Positions 37,060-52,000 of a stretch of DNA of 64,000 bases are shown one piece after another. Source of the DNA: Panopea generosa (taxonomy: Eukaryota; Mollusca; Bivalvia; Adapedonta; Hiatellidae). The translations under genes were made by a program, and so were the position numbers. Location: positions 57,720,740 to 57,784,739 of the forward strand of contig CM055901.1 in NCBI GenBank assembly GCA_029582155.1. The letters run 5' to 3'. The notes below the pieces were generated by a model. That model saw only the letters and a list, made by a program, of their open reading frames with translations, ran no database searches and was not told the origin of the DNA. Position 1 is the stretch's first letter. Every line of letters starts with the position of its first letter.

Positions 37060-40000
37060 CAATATAACTTCTTTGAGCATCAAGGTGCCACATACCTTCA
37101 TATGTAATATGCAGGTTGCACATTTTTGCCCTAAGGAAACCATATCATAATATAGGCAATAGTCATAGTACTGGACATATGGTACTGGATATAAGGTACT
37201 GGACATATTTTGCAATATTTCTGCCACATTTATACTTTATTGATCGTAATCAAACTTAATTATTTTAAATTTTCAGAGAATATAATCAAAGGTGGGTTCT
37301 CAGGTTTTAAGTGACCAACTCAAGATATATTTCCTCAATATTAATATTTTTCCATCATCTGAATTTTGGCACTAATTTTCACAGTATATTAATAAATTTT
37401 AATCCTTATATTTTGCCCTTTTGTGCTGTGAAGCAAAAAAACTAAATGTTTATTGGAAGAGAGGGGTACAGAGAGTGGAATTAACAGCACACTGTTTTTA
37501 TGTTAATATATACAAACACGGAAATTTTACCAAGCGTGATGTCACTTTTATTGTCAATCTGGTACATTGATGGTCCATTGGTCAAAGGTGCTGTGTTTTC
37601 TTAATATTTCAGGTCCTTTTTGTGGAACACCTCCATGTATAGGATAATGCTTGCCTAATTTGGCAATGTTTAGGTTTATTTCTAATGGCAATGTTTCATC
37701 TTGGATAATGCCTCACCCACAAAATATAATATTGCATTTTTATCTAACACAATTTAATCTAACTTGTATTTTATTTAAATCTGCACTACATGCTGAAATT
37801 CTGAAGCATGATGAGATATCAGAAATAATAAAAAACATGTGTAATCTGCTCATGTTTTTTGTTGAAGTCTGAAGTATATTATGTTTGCCGTATACAAATA
37901 AAAAATATGACTAGAATGCGTCAGCCATTCAAAACTTAACAAAATGAAAGAATTGACATTCAGTTAAGATTTTGTGAAGGTGTGAAGACATTTATGAGCA
38001 AAGGTACACCATTCATTATTGTTACATAGTTTTAATTGTGCACTTATGCAAACACTTTGTGCAACTGGATGTATAGCATGAATATACACTTATGTCTTAA
38101 AGATATACATGTCTAAAGTGTCCAATTGCATAACCTCTTTATTACAAACTTCGGGTATCTGAAGCCACGTTTTTGTTTTTGTTTACATTCGCCATTTTCA
38201 ACGAACCCCTTTAGGGTTTACGATCAATCATCGGATAACATCATGAAGACTCATTCCCGATCTCATTTTCGAGGCTATGTTCGGGAAGTTTACAGAGTTC
38301 AATGTAAACATTGTGCAATACTTTATTGCGGGACGTATTAAAGTTTCGGCCAATATTCAATTTCAAGTAAATAAAAGTTATACGCCAATACATAAGCATT
38401 ATTTTGTGCACACTGCATACAGGAAAAGTCTGGATTAACATTGTGTTATTTGCCAATATAATCCCTTGAAGAGGTGTTATTTTCAATCTTCTGGCTTGGA
38501 AAACTTTATAATAAACATATGGCTATATAACCTGATTAAAAATCTTTCTGATTGCTTGGTAATATAAGGAAACATTTTTAATGAAGTAAAGAATAGCTTA
38601 GTGCACTACAGAAGTGTTTATATCTGTTTAACAGTAAAGAGAACATGTTGGTTTTTGTTCAATTTTCCTGCCACCTATATAACAGCGTTATAAAGGGAAT
38701 AACCATATCATTTCATATTAAATATAATAGATTGAAATTAGAATAACTAATGAGTTTTTCTTGTTCATTTGTCTGGTGGTCAGTCCAAAGTCAGAGATTT
38801 TATCTCGTTGGAAGGACTGGACTCGGTAAGCTCGGTTGGTAGCTCATTTACCAATCCAGGGGCCGTTAGTTTGAATCCCAGCCCAGCCACCGTCTCCCTG
38901 ACGATTGATATACAACATTGAGTATCATTGTCATTCATCTCTTACTGCTGATTCAAGTGGGAAAATGATCAGTTACTTGCAGTTAGGTTTGCTCGGGTAC
39001 TGGTTAACCTACATGGATCCAAGTGAAGAGTGGTTAGGTTAATTGATTAGCTTCTAGCCCTTGATGCCATAAAAGTCTCGCTGAATATTCAAACAAAGGT
39101 TAACCTTCAAGTCTGGTTGTTTCTAATAAGCCCCAGCAGTGTGATTAATATTAATTGTTTTCCATTCTCTGTAACCCAGTTAGTAACTTAATACATAAAA
39201 TGAACAACGCTGTATTTTGATGCTAAAGTTAATTAATGAACATATATATAGTTTATATAAATATTTTATTATGTCTTGAGTTGAACTTGTAATCTGGAGT
39301 TGTAGATTCACGTTCATTCACATGCATGCATATAAAGTGTTAATTGTGTGTAGATAAAACATTTGACTGTTATTCAGTTTGTGTGTTAGTTTTATATGTA
39401 TTTTTTTTCATAATTTCATATGTATGCAAAAGTTCTACCAGGTACATATTAAAGAAATTATACTACATATCATTCGTATGCTATATAAATGTGCTACAAT
39501 GTTTGAATAGTAGAAATAGAATTTGATGGTAATTGTTAGATATAAATGATGATACTGTCAGATTTAAATGTCTTGAACTTTTTTAATACTTAAATTGATC
39601 ATGTTCTCAGTCTGTAGTTGAGCAAGTGCAAAGATTTTACATTGCATATTTATTTGTTCTTCCGCTATGGAGAGTAAGCCTGGAATGCTTTTCAACAGTT
39701 TCTGTCTATTTTTTATGTTTTGGGTACTTTAAATACTCTTAAAATAGGTTCTAATTGAATTCTGAAAATGGAGTTTTGTTAAGGCAAATACATAAACATA
39801 CATTGAGTAAATATCATTAAAGGATATGTAAAATAGAGTTCTTCAGTTTTGAAATCTTAATTACTGGAACAAGTCTTGGTGTGAAAAATATATAAAAAAT
39901 CAAACAAACAAGACACTGGACATATTAATTTACTTTGAAAATCTTGTGGAACTTATGGTACTCAGGTTCTCTTGTAAACATAAGATTTTCTCTGCATTTA

Positions 40001-43000
40001 TACCACCATTATGGAAGAGAATTGAACTATTCAAACAATGCATGGAAGAGTATACTTGAGATTGAGTCAAATCATTTCATTTACTTTTAAAGTTCATTTT
40101 GTTTGTAAAGTTTAAGTGGATAATGGATTAGATGTAGTATTTTTTACGGCTCTTTGACATATTGTAGAAGTGTTTGAGAAGATCCTTTGCTCAAAAGAAA
40201 TGATTATATTTTTTTACCTTTTCACTTTGTACTTTAATTTTATGAAATATTAAGGTACAAGTAGGAAGAATGTATAGATATTACTTTAATTTTTTAACCT
40301 CGTCCAATTGTAAAATAAGGAGTGCAGTAATTGTACTTGATTATTTGAATTTTACGAGGAGCTGGCTACATATTACATGTTGTGAAGCTTGTAGTTAGCT
40401 TAATGTCACCATAAACAAATGGTACGGTAAAGTTACCCTTATATAAATAGTAAATAAGTGAATTTTGTTATAGTGCCAAACATCCCCTATATAGATGGTA
40501 GAGTAGAAGAACAGAAAAGATAAGCAGCATTATAAACAAATGGTAGAGTGGCTGTTTGGACATTAAATGTTGCATAAACAAATGGTAGAGTTGCTGTTTG
40601 AACGTTAAATGTTGCATAAACAAATGGTAGAGTGGCTGTTTGAAAGTTAAATGTTGCATAGACAAATGGCAGAGTGGCTGTTTGAGAGTTAAATGTTGCA
40701 TAGACAAATGGTAGAGTGGCTGTTTGAGAGTTAAATGTTGCATAAACAAATGATAGAGTGGCTGTTTGAAAGTTAAATGTTGCATAGACAAATGGCAGAG
40801 TGGCTGTTTGAGAGTTAAATGTTGCATAGACAAATGGTAGAGTGGCTGTTTGAGGGTTAAATGTTGCATAAACAAATGGTAGAGTGGCTGTTTAATGTTG
40901 CATAAACAAATGGAAGAGTGGCTGTTTGAATGTTAAATGTTACATAGACAAATGGTAGAGTGGCTGTTTGAAAGTTAAATGTTGCATAGACAAATGGCAG
41001 AGTGGATGTTTGAGAGTTAAATGTTGCATAGACAAATGGTAGAGTGGCTGTTTGAATGTTAAATGTTACATAAACAAATGGTAGAGTGGCTGTTTGAGAG
41101 TTAAATGTTACATAAACAAATGGTAGAGTGGCTGTTTGAGAGTTAAATGTTACATAAACAAATAGTAGAGTGGCTGTTTGAATGTTAAATGTTACATAAA
41201 CAAGTGGTAGAGTGGCTGTTTGAATGTTAAATGTTACATAAACAAATGGTAGAGTGGCTGTTTAATGTTGCATAAACAAATGGTAGAGTGGCTGTTTGAG
41301 AGTTAAATGTTGCATAGACAAATGGTAGAGTGGCTGTTTGAATGTTAAATGTTACATAGACAAATGGTAGAGTGGCTGTTTGAATGTTAAATGTTGCATA
41401 TACAAATGGTAGAGTGGCTGTTTGAATGTTAAATGTTGCATAAACAAATGGTAGAGTGGCTGTTTGAATGTTAAATGTTACATAAACAAATGGTAGAGTG
41501 GCTGTTTGGACGTTAAATGTTGCATAAACAAATGGTAGAGTGGCTGTTAAATGTTGCATAAACAAATGGTAGAGTGGCTGTTTGAAAGTTAAATGTTGCA
41601 TAGACAAATGGCAGAGTGGCTGTTTGAACATTAAATGTTGCATAGACAAATGATAGAGTGGCTGTTTGAATGTTAAATGTTACATAGACAAATGGCAGAG
41701 TGGCTGTTTGAATGTTAAATATTACATAGACAAATGGTTGAGTGGCTGTTTGAAAGTTAAATTTACATAGACAAATGGTAGAGTGGCTGTTTGAATGTTC
41801 AATGTTACATAGACAAACGGTAAAGTGGCTGTTTGAAAGTTAAATGTTGCATAAACAAATGGTTAAATAGTGACACTTGTTGAAAAGGCTAAACAACATT
41901 TGAATTGTCAAATAGTGTTAAAAGTAGCTGTTTGAAAGTTAAACAATATTTATATCAATTGTAGAATTTTGTTGTAAAGCTAAACAACTGTAGAGAAATG
42001 GAAAAATAACTGTTATAAAGTTAGATAATATTTATACAAAATGGTAGAGTAGCCAACTTAGTTGGAAAGCTAAACAATACCATAAACAAAATTAATGGTA
42101 GAATGGCTGCTTAAACATTAAACAGAATTTCTACAAAGGTAGAGTTGTGACACTTGTGTAAAATTGATCAACACTAGTTAGATCTGTGGATGCAGCTGTA
42201 AAGCTAAACAACACCATGTGCAAATGGTACAGTAGTGAAAGAAGCTGTAGAATTATATAACATGGTGTGTTGTAAAATGTTCACAAACTTTAATACTGAT
42301 GTGCAACACTCTGTACAATTGGTATCCACAATTAATGTTACCAGTAAAAAGCTACACAGCACCGTGTATAGTTGGAATCATACAAAGTTGTGTAACCAGG
42401 AGAAAGTCACACACACATCACTATCTGCCAATGATGTTACACAAACTAATGTTACCAGGAGAAAGTACACAACACCATGTACACATGGTATCATATAAAT
42501 TAGTGCTGCCAGCAATTATCTATACAACATCTGATACAATTGGTATCACACACATTAGTGTTACCAGTAGAAAGTACACAACACCAGATACAGTTCATAT
42601 CACACACATTATTGTTACCAGTAGAAAGTACACAACACCAGATACAGTTGGTATCACACACATTAGTGTTATCAGTAGAAAGTACACAACACCAAATACT
42701 GTTGGTATTGCACAAACTAGTGTAACCAGTAGAAAGTACACTATGCCAGATACAGTTGGTATCACACACATTAGTGTTACCAGTAGAAAGTACACAACAC
42801 CAGATACAGTTGGTATCACACACATTATTGTTACCAGTAGAAAGTACACAACACCAGATACAATTGGTATCACACACATTAGTGTTACCAGTAGAAAGTA
42901 CACAACACCAGATACAGTTGGTATCACACACATTAGTGTTACCGGTAGAAAGTACACAACACCAGATACAATTGGTATCACACACATTATTGTTACCAGT

Positions 43001-46000
43001 AGAAAGTACACAACACCACATACAATTGGTATCACACATATTAGTGTTGCCAGTAGAAAATACACAACATAACATACAATTGGTATCACACAAACTAGTG
43101 TTACCAGTAGAAAGTACAACACACAATGTATAGCTTGTATCACACACATAAGTGTTACCAATAGAAAGTACACAACACCAGATACAGTTGGTATCACACA
43201 CATTAGTGTTACCAGTAGAAAGTACACAACACCAGATACAATTGGTATCACACACATAAGTGTTGCCAGTAGAAAGTACACAGCATCTGATACAGTTGGT
43301 ATCACACACATAAGTGTTACCAGTAGAAAATACACAACACCACATACAGTTGGATTCACACAAACTAGTGTTACCAGTAGAAAGTACCACACACAATGAA
43401 TAGTTGGTATGACACACATAAGTGTAACCAATAGAAAGTACACAACACCAGATACAGTTGGTATCACACACATTAGTGTTACCAGTAGAAAGTACACAAC
43501 GCCAGATACAGTTTGTATCACACAAACTAGTGTTACCAGTAGAAAGTACACAACACCTGATACTATTGGTATTGCACAAACTAGTGTAACCAGTAGAAAG
43601 TACACTATGCCAGATACAGTTGGTATCACACAAACTAGTGTTACCAGTATAAAGTACAACACACAATGTATAGTTGGTATAACACACATAAGTGTAACCA
43701 ATAGAAAGTACACAACACACGATACAGTCGGTATCACACACATTAGTGTTACCAGTAGAAAGTACAAAACACCAGATACAATTGGTATCACACACCTTAG
43801 TGTTACCAGTAGAAAGTACACAACACCACATACAGTTGGTATCACACAAACTAGTGTTACCAGTAGAAAGCTACACAACACCATGCAGAGTTGGTATCAC
43901 ACACATAAATGTTACCAGTAGAAAGTACACAACACCACATACAATTGGTATCACACAAACTAGTGTTACCAGTAGAAAGCTACATAAAACCATGCAGAGT
44001 TGGTATCACACACATTAATGTTTCTAGTAGAAAATACACAACATAACATACAATTGGTATCACACATATTAGTGTTGCCAGTAGAAAATACACAACATAA
44101 CATACAATTGGTATCACACAAACTAGTGTTACCAGTAGAAAGTACAACACACAATGTATAGCTTGTATCACACACATAAGTGTAACCAATAGAAAGTACA
44201 CAACACCAGATACAGTTGGTATCACACACATTAGTGTTACCAGTAGAAAGTACACAACACCAGATACAATTGGTATCACACACATAAGTGTTGCCAGTAG
44301 AAAGTACACAGCATCTGATACAGTTGGTATCACACACATAAGTGTTACCGGTAGAAAATACACAACACCACATACAGTTGGATTCACACAAACTAGTGTT
44401 ACCAGTAGAAAGTACCACACACAATGAATAGTTGGTATGACACACATAAGTGTAACCAATAGAAAGTACACAACACCAGATACAGTTGGTATCACACACA
44501 TTAGTGTTACCAGTAGAAAGTACACAACGCCAGATACAGTTTGTATCACATAAACTAGTGTTACCAGTAGAAAGTACACAACACCTGATACTATTGGTAT
44601 TGCACAAACTAGTGTAACCAGTAGAAAGTACACTATGCCAGATACAGTTGGTATCACACAAACTAGTGTTACCAGTATAAAGTACAACACACAATGTATA
44701 GTTGGTATCACACACATAAGTGTAACCAATAGAAAGTACACAACACACGATACAGTCGGTATCACACACATTAGTGTTACCAGTAGAAAGTACAAAACAC
44801 CAGATACAATTGGTATCACACACCTTAGTGTTACCAGTAGAAAGTACACAACACCACATACAGTTGGTATCACACAAACTAGTGTTACCAGTAGAAAGCT
44901 ACACAACACCATGCAGAGTTGGTATCACACACATAAATGTTACCAGTAGAAAGTACACAACACCACATACAATTGGTATCACACAAACTAGTGTTACCAG
45001 TAGAAAGCTACATAAAACCATGCAGAGTTGGTATCACACACATTAATGTTTCTAGTAGAAAACTTACCACACCTTGAACTGTGTATTAGTTGAGTAATCA
45101 CATATTTTAGCTTAAACAAAAAACACAACTGGCTAATATTAGTTTATATATCTCAGTATGCATAAAACTTATGTTAAATAACATATTAAATGACATCTAT
45201 ATTATTGAAGATTAATGTAATGTAAACAATATCACAAACTTATATCAAAACTATTTATATTAGCTTGTGTACTGCTAATGCTTAATGCATGCAAATATAT
45301 TATATAGCATAATTGATATCTTTAATAGTGATTTCACATAGAAGTTCATTTAATTTTACATTAAAGTGATTTGTTACATTTTGAGTATTGAATGATTTAT
45401 AAAATTTTCCAAAAGATATTTTCTTCATTGTTTTGCATATTGCATACTTTTATAAATATGATAATTATTAATGTAATATTTAAAAATCTGTTGTTTGTCA
45501 AAATTGATTTAAAAACCATAAAAATGTAAGAAAATGGATTTAATAAAAATGATGTTTTGTTTCAGTTGTATTTCCAATTTTATTTGAAATAACAAATCTT
45601 GAATTTTGTTTATTTGAAGGTTTACCAAGAAAACAGTTTGATGAACTTTTGGCCCGAACGTCAACGCTTGCAGATGCGGGTGTCCAGCGCTCAGCCCCGA
45701 TTAAGGCGCGGAGTGGACTCTTAAGGTCGAAGTATGTATACGACTTGCCAGTCATGGCTATAACTATTTCCATATAAAGCATATAACCATTGCCATATTA
45801 TATTTGTTTGGCTTGTAGAAGGAAAACGGTCATCATCCTTATTGATTTATTAAACGGTTGTGTTTTATAAGCATTGGTAACGGTACCTTGTAACTCTGCT
45901 TGTGTAGGCATTGTTTTTGGCAATTGACATTTTGTTCCTGTTTACAGTACTCTAGTAAACAGCATGTATAGAACATTTTAATCTAAGTTTAGAATTTGTT

Positions 46001-49000
46001 TTTATTGTAAACATGGCATACAGGTTTGGACAAACATACAGTTCAAAGTTTTACTGTAACTGTTATATATTCATTGATGACGGTTGTCTGGTTAGTTTAT
46101 GCGCATGATTATGTTCAGCTTGTAGGAACAGCAACTAGATGTTTCAGACAGAACAGAATTACCCAGTGTTCTCTATTTATTAAGATAATGGCGAGGATAA
46201 TGTTAAAAATAAATTTGTTGTGGCATGTTATTAATATCTTATTGGCTAATTGCAATATTGTTGGTAACCTGCTGATATCGTTCACTCATTTTCTTGATTT
46301 TAAATGTTGAAATTTTTATGTGGAATATGGTATGTAAATAAATATCACAAACATACTTTAGCCAAGGGGTCATTTTACTATATGAAATCATCTTTTCTGT
46401 CTGATATAATGACATCTTGTATTAGAAAGTTATATGATATTATTGTATAACTTATGTTTTATGACAGTATTTGTACACCATAGATACCTGAGTATCTCTT
46501 ATGAACAATGATCCAGATATAAAACTATTCTTCAGGCATGTTTACTAATAGTATTTGGGCTTAATACCAAAATGATGGTTTAAGCAACATTTTATTCTTT
46601 TTGATAACTGTTCAAACAAAATGTTTATATAAGCATGTATGATGAGTAACAGCAATATACTAGAAAGCCAGCGCTGTTGGAATATCTCAAGTCAGGTTAG
46701 GGGATCTAAATACTAACCTTAAAGTTCAGGAAATTTATTATAGATTTAATAATAAGCAAATGAAGGAATTAAAGGGAGTATATCAAGAAAAATCTCAATA
46801 TAATAATTATTTTTAAAATGAATTAAACTTTTCTCATTAGCATGAATAAATGAAATCCAAATAGTTTGGTATGTCAAATCCGCCAAAACGCGACAAAATC
46901 AATATTTCATTCGGAGTGGTTGATTTGAAATGAAATCCCCATTCGAAAATTAGACAACACTTAAATACTGCTTGGTGACATTTTCATCGTCATTTGGACT
47001 CACTAAGATAAAACAAGTTTTACACATGTAAACCTTAATGATGGATCAAATAGAAATAAAATATAGAAATCGCCGGATTCATTTAATACATCACAAAATC
47101 TATTTTAGTCCAACCTAGGCGCATAGTTAGGAAATTTGTTTTCAATGTATTTATTTGGCAATATGCAGTCATTGAGTATATATAGGTATGGAATGTTGAA
47201 AAAAAAAGTTTTTAGCCAATTTTTACATTGTTTAAAATCCTGATATACTGACTTTAAATGGGCAAATTGTTACTATCAAAATTTAAATAGCAAGTTTATG
47301 TTTTGGTATTTAACATTGAAGACCAAACTTACATTAAGGGAATCAAAATTAGCTTTCTTAAATTTAACATATAAATGTTTCAAGATTTTTGTAACCTTAC
47401 AGGTTCGTCCAATGGTCCAATTTTCATACATAGGAAACTGAAAACAGATCAGAGGTATAAATCAAATGAATGTTTTATTTTGCACATCTTGGTCAGGGGT
47501 TTCACTGGCTGTACAATCCTATTGTTCTGGTTTGGTTTGTTTTATTCAGAAACAAAATAGCACAGCACAGATACGAGGATAACATAATGCCATTGTTTCA
47601 GCTATACTCTTTTATTGGTTGCATTTAAAAATCATTTCATCAGAAATTTATTTGGCTAACTGCATAATGCATTTTTGATATGTTTCGTGCAACATCAAAT
47701 AATGACGTTTTGTCAAAGATGTATAGATATATTGTGAATGTGGAGAAGTGTTGTTTACAAATACAGGATTAGAGCACCACCATGCCTCTTGATATGCCTT
47801 CATTAAAACTCAGTGTAGGGTTTCAATTCTATGGCAGTCAAGTTTGTGTGTGAAGAAAAAAAGCATAAATCTAATAAAGTCAACTTTATGTAAGACTTGT
47901 ATGTAATTCAACATTCTTTACATAAAAAACATAAAAAATTAATTTAATCCTTATAATTTTAATCCTAACAACAACTAAGTATTCTTATAGTTTCACACGC
48001 CCCTTCAAGTGAGATATAGGGAAAAAAACACTTTTTTTTGCATAGTAAGAGTTTAGGAATACATGACCAGAAACTTAAAAATGTAGTCTTTAAGTGCTCA
48101 GGGGTTTTGAATGGGTGTTATCCAATGGGAATGCTTCAGATATATATATATTAAAGTGAGATTGGAATTAATATGTTATGACACAAAATGAACAGATTGA
48201 TTCATACAAATGTGTTTTGTATTTTCTGAGTCTCTGTTTATAGTGTCTCTTGAAACATGTGGTCAACTATATAAATTGACATTTATGAAAAGGATTACTA
48301 ATTTTTTTGGGGGGAAAACACGAATAACTGATTTAATGGTGTTTACTTCAAAGAGTTTATTTTCATGGTGATTGACACACTGCAATTGTTTGTAGTTCGG
48401 TTACTTTTAATACTTGCTTTACATTGTTTTCATTGGTTGGATTGACTGGCTTTATTGCATTTCCTCAGGTCCTTGGTAAATACCATTAATACTGATTATT
48501 TATTTCAGATTCTAAGGAGCTGTTTCTTGTTTACACAAACTGTAATCATTTCTTTTCTCTCACGTTTTGTCTCCTCTGTCTGATGCCGTGCCTTTATCAT
48601 TTTATTTTGACTAGATTTTATGCATGACCTTGAACTTGTAGATTGCATTGTTGTGATTTTCATTCCTAATTTATTTTACAGAATATTTGTAATACATTAC
48701 TACATTGTACGTTATGGTATTTATTGCAGTATCTATGAAATGTAACAAATACTTCCATCATGACCATAAAGATTGGATAAATTGTTTTCAGTTACCATGG
48801 TAAAGGTCATGTGTCAAGGTCATTTAGCTATTATTCTATAATTGAAATTTTTTCATATTGATCAAAACTAATTTCAAAAATTCACCGTTTTATTTTGGTT
48901 TGGCTAGAATTTCTCATAGTTAAGAAAATGGATATTGAAATGAACACAATTTTGGTGTTATTACAGTTGCAGCATCCCTGATAAAAATGCTTATCAGTTT

Positions 49001-52000
49001 CTTATTGTTACATCCCCGAGACTACGACACAGTCTCCCAGACTTCACTAGGAATAGCTAGGTATCACAGCATGAGTTCTATGCCCTTAATAGTCTAATAT
49101 CTCAGTTGTTTTCTTATGAAAACTGAAATAAAAAGTTAAAAAGTTGCCCTGAGACTAATAAATTGTTTGAATGTTTTTTTTTAAGGTCTTGTTATTTTCA
49201 TGAATTTAAGACCAGTATCAGTTCTTCAACAAGTTTTAACCAATAATACATATAAAATGAGTGTTTGGTAATTATTTGAGAGTTAATTATAATTCAGTAA
49301 TCAACCCTAAACCAAAGTGTACTAATATGCATGTGGGTCTCCTAAGAATAATGACCTTGAACCACCTCCCCACTCTCACATATTTGTCAATTGCGACCCA
49401 TTTTTGTATGTTCATTCCATATGTTTCACTTTCAGCAAGCCTGTATGATATATGGATAAAGGCTTTTATAATTTTGGTATGTCATAATATATGGAGAAAA
49501 AATCTTTTTTTTTATATATAAATTATCATCATCTTCTGGTGATGAGATATTTTTGTTGTGAATGATTAATCACTATGGAAACTGTTTTCAGTACCATAGT
49601 TTTGGGAGAATTCAAGTGACAATAGGTAATAGATGACATGTAAGTTGCCATGACAACTGTATTCCTAATAGAACACTGCTGGTTATTTCTATTAATAATT
49701 CACTTCACAGTTTCTTGTCATCATTTCTTGTAAAGAATTTTATTATCATTTTCAAAAACGATAAAGATAGAACAACTGATAGTATTTTCTTCTTAATGTC
49801 AAGCTTGTAATATGGCTGGATGGTTGGTTAGCTCAGCCAGTAGTATGCTCACTATCAATCCAGGGCTCATGAGTTCGAATCTCTTCCCAGCCATAGTCTT
49901 TATGATGATTAATATACAACATTGCATCTCATAGTTATTTGTCTCTCATTGCTGATTCAAGTGGGAAAATGATGACTTCCAAGAAAGAGTGGTTGAAGTT
50001 AACTGATAGTCTATTAGCCCTCGATGGCATAAATTAGATGCTAGTTATTCAAACAAACAAATTTGTATATATATATATTTTAGTAAATGTAGAAAATTAA
50101 ATGTATTAAGCAATAAAAAATGATGACAAGAAAAAAATGCATAATTGTACATTATTAATTTTGTTCCTCATTCATAGTGAGACCCCAGTGTGGTTGACAA
50201 CTAAGTGTGCATGCCTAATATAATACTATGTATATATAGCATTGTTCCTAATACCACAATGTTGATATGCCTCAAGTTTGCTATTTCTAACAGTGCATTT
50301 TAATGTCTGATTTGTGTTAAATAATGTGTGTATATATTAATTTTATAATTTTTTGCTTGATAGTAGCAAAAGAGCTGTGAATAAATAAGTTTTGTAGAAA
50401 GTATATGATGAATTAAAGAGGTAATTCAAATTAATTTTGATTAACAGCTTGACTTTTCAATGAAGTGTAAACTTTTTATTAAAAAAACCCGTTTTGTTTC
50501 ACTTTGAAAATGTTAAATCTGTTAGGACTCCAATACAGCAGATAAGACTGTCATCCTGGCAAAGGCTATCTGTATTTTTACTGGGGTTAAATATTTCTAT
50601 CTCACCCTTGAACCAAGATAAAATTCTTGCGCTGTGACGTTAGAATCATTTATGATGAAATGTATAAAGTGTATATGACATAAATCATATACTTTAACGT
50701 CTGTAAAGTGACCATATAATGTTGAATTAAGTTAAATAATTATTCATATGTTTGGTATGCAAGAAAAAGAATTTAGTTTGGATAGAAAATTCCGTTCCTT
50801 TGGATAACTTGTTTTTGCGGGAACACCGCAGAGCCTCGTCCCCATCAAAACAGTTCTCCTTCAGGATGGAACTGTCTATGTGAACCTCAAACCCATGTAA
50901 TATCTTATAGTCTATATAAAAATTTGATACAATGTTTTATAAAAGAAATGATCAGTTGTCAGATGTAGTTTTTAAACATTTGATATTAGGACAGCAACAA
51001 ATCATTATTATATACTTATATGTTTGTCAATCTAAGTAATGTGTTTGTTTCTTGGACTACTTGTTGTTGGATTTTATTTGGATCATTATAACAATAGTTA
51101 AAACTGAATTTTTAAATGGTACATTGTTTTTAACTAAACTTTTCAAATAAGCCACATTTATTTGAACAAATAAAATTATTCACATTTAAAAAAATGTTTT
51201 TGCTGGCCCAAAACTGAAGAGCAAAATTTTTTTTATATTTATAATTATACTGTGTCTGAACTTTAAGAATTAAAACAATATTTTTTGAAGAGTTTGGCAA
51301 AAACAGTTCATACTGTGATGCTGGCAGATACAAAATACTTGTATACTTACATACCAGTATCATTAAGATTACATATACAATAACTGGCAAAGTCAAAACT
51401 TGTATATTTACATACTATTATCATTAAGATTACTTATACAATAACCAGCAGATACACAATACTTGTATATTTACATACCAGTATCATTAAGATTACATAT
51501 ACAATAACTGGCAAAGTCAAAACTTGTATATTTACATACTATTATCATTAAGATTACTTATACAATAACCGACAGATACACAATACTTGTATATTTGCAT
51601 ACTAGTATCATTAAGATTACATAAACAATAACTGGTGAAGTCAAAACTTGTATATTTACATACTAATTATCATTAAGATTACTTATACAATAACCAGCAG
51701 ATACACAATAGTTGTATATTTGCATACTAGTATCATTAAGATTACATATACAATAACTGGCAGATATATAGTACTTGTATATTTACATACTGGTATCATT
51801 ACTGTTACTTATACAATAACTGGCAGATACACAATACTTGTATAATTATTTACATACTAGTATCATTAAGATTACATATACAATAACTGGCATGGTCAAT
51901 ACTTGTATATTTATATACTAGTATCATTAAGATTATATATACAATAACTGACATAGTCAATACTTGTATATTTACATCCTAGTATCATTATGATAACATA

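Noticed and set aside
40468-41649. Minus-strand frames repeating MQHLTLKQPLYHLS
   Set aside because: 42-bp minisatellite artefact, no independent coding evidence.
42500-43884. Open frames of 449 and 429 codons on the minus strand, cysteine-rich, repeating an 18-residue unit
   Set aside because: They are the two open minus-strand frames of the 54-bp minisatellite. No signal peptide, start context, splice sites or codon bias supports a gene.
45540-45782. 80-codon minus-strand frame
   Set aside because: Antisense shadow of the PPP1R42 exon at 45620-45731.
46026-46310. 94-codon + strand frame, partly hydrophobic
   Set aside because: Lies deep inside a PPP1R42 intron, with AT-rich codon use like the surrounding intron and no recognisable domain.
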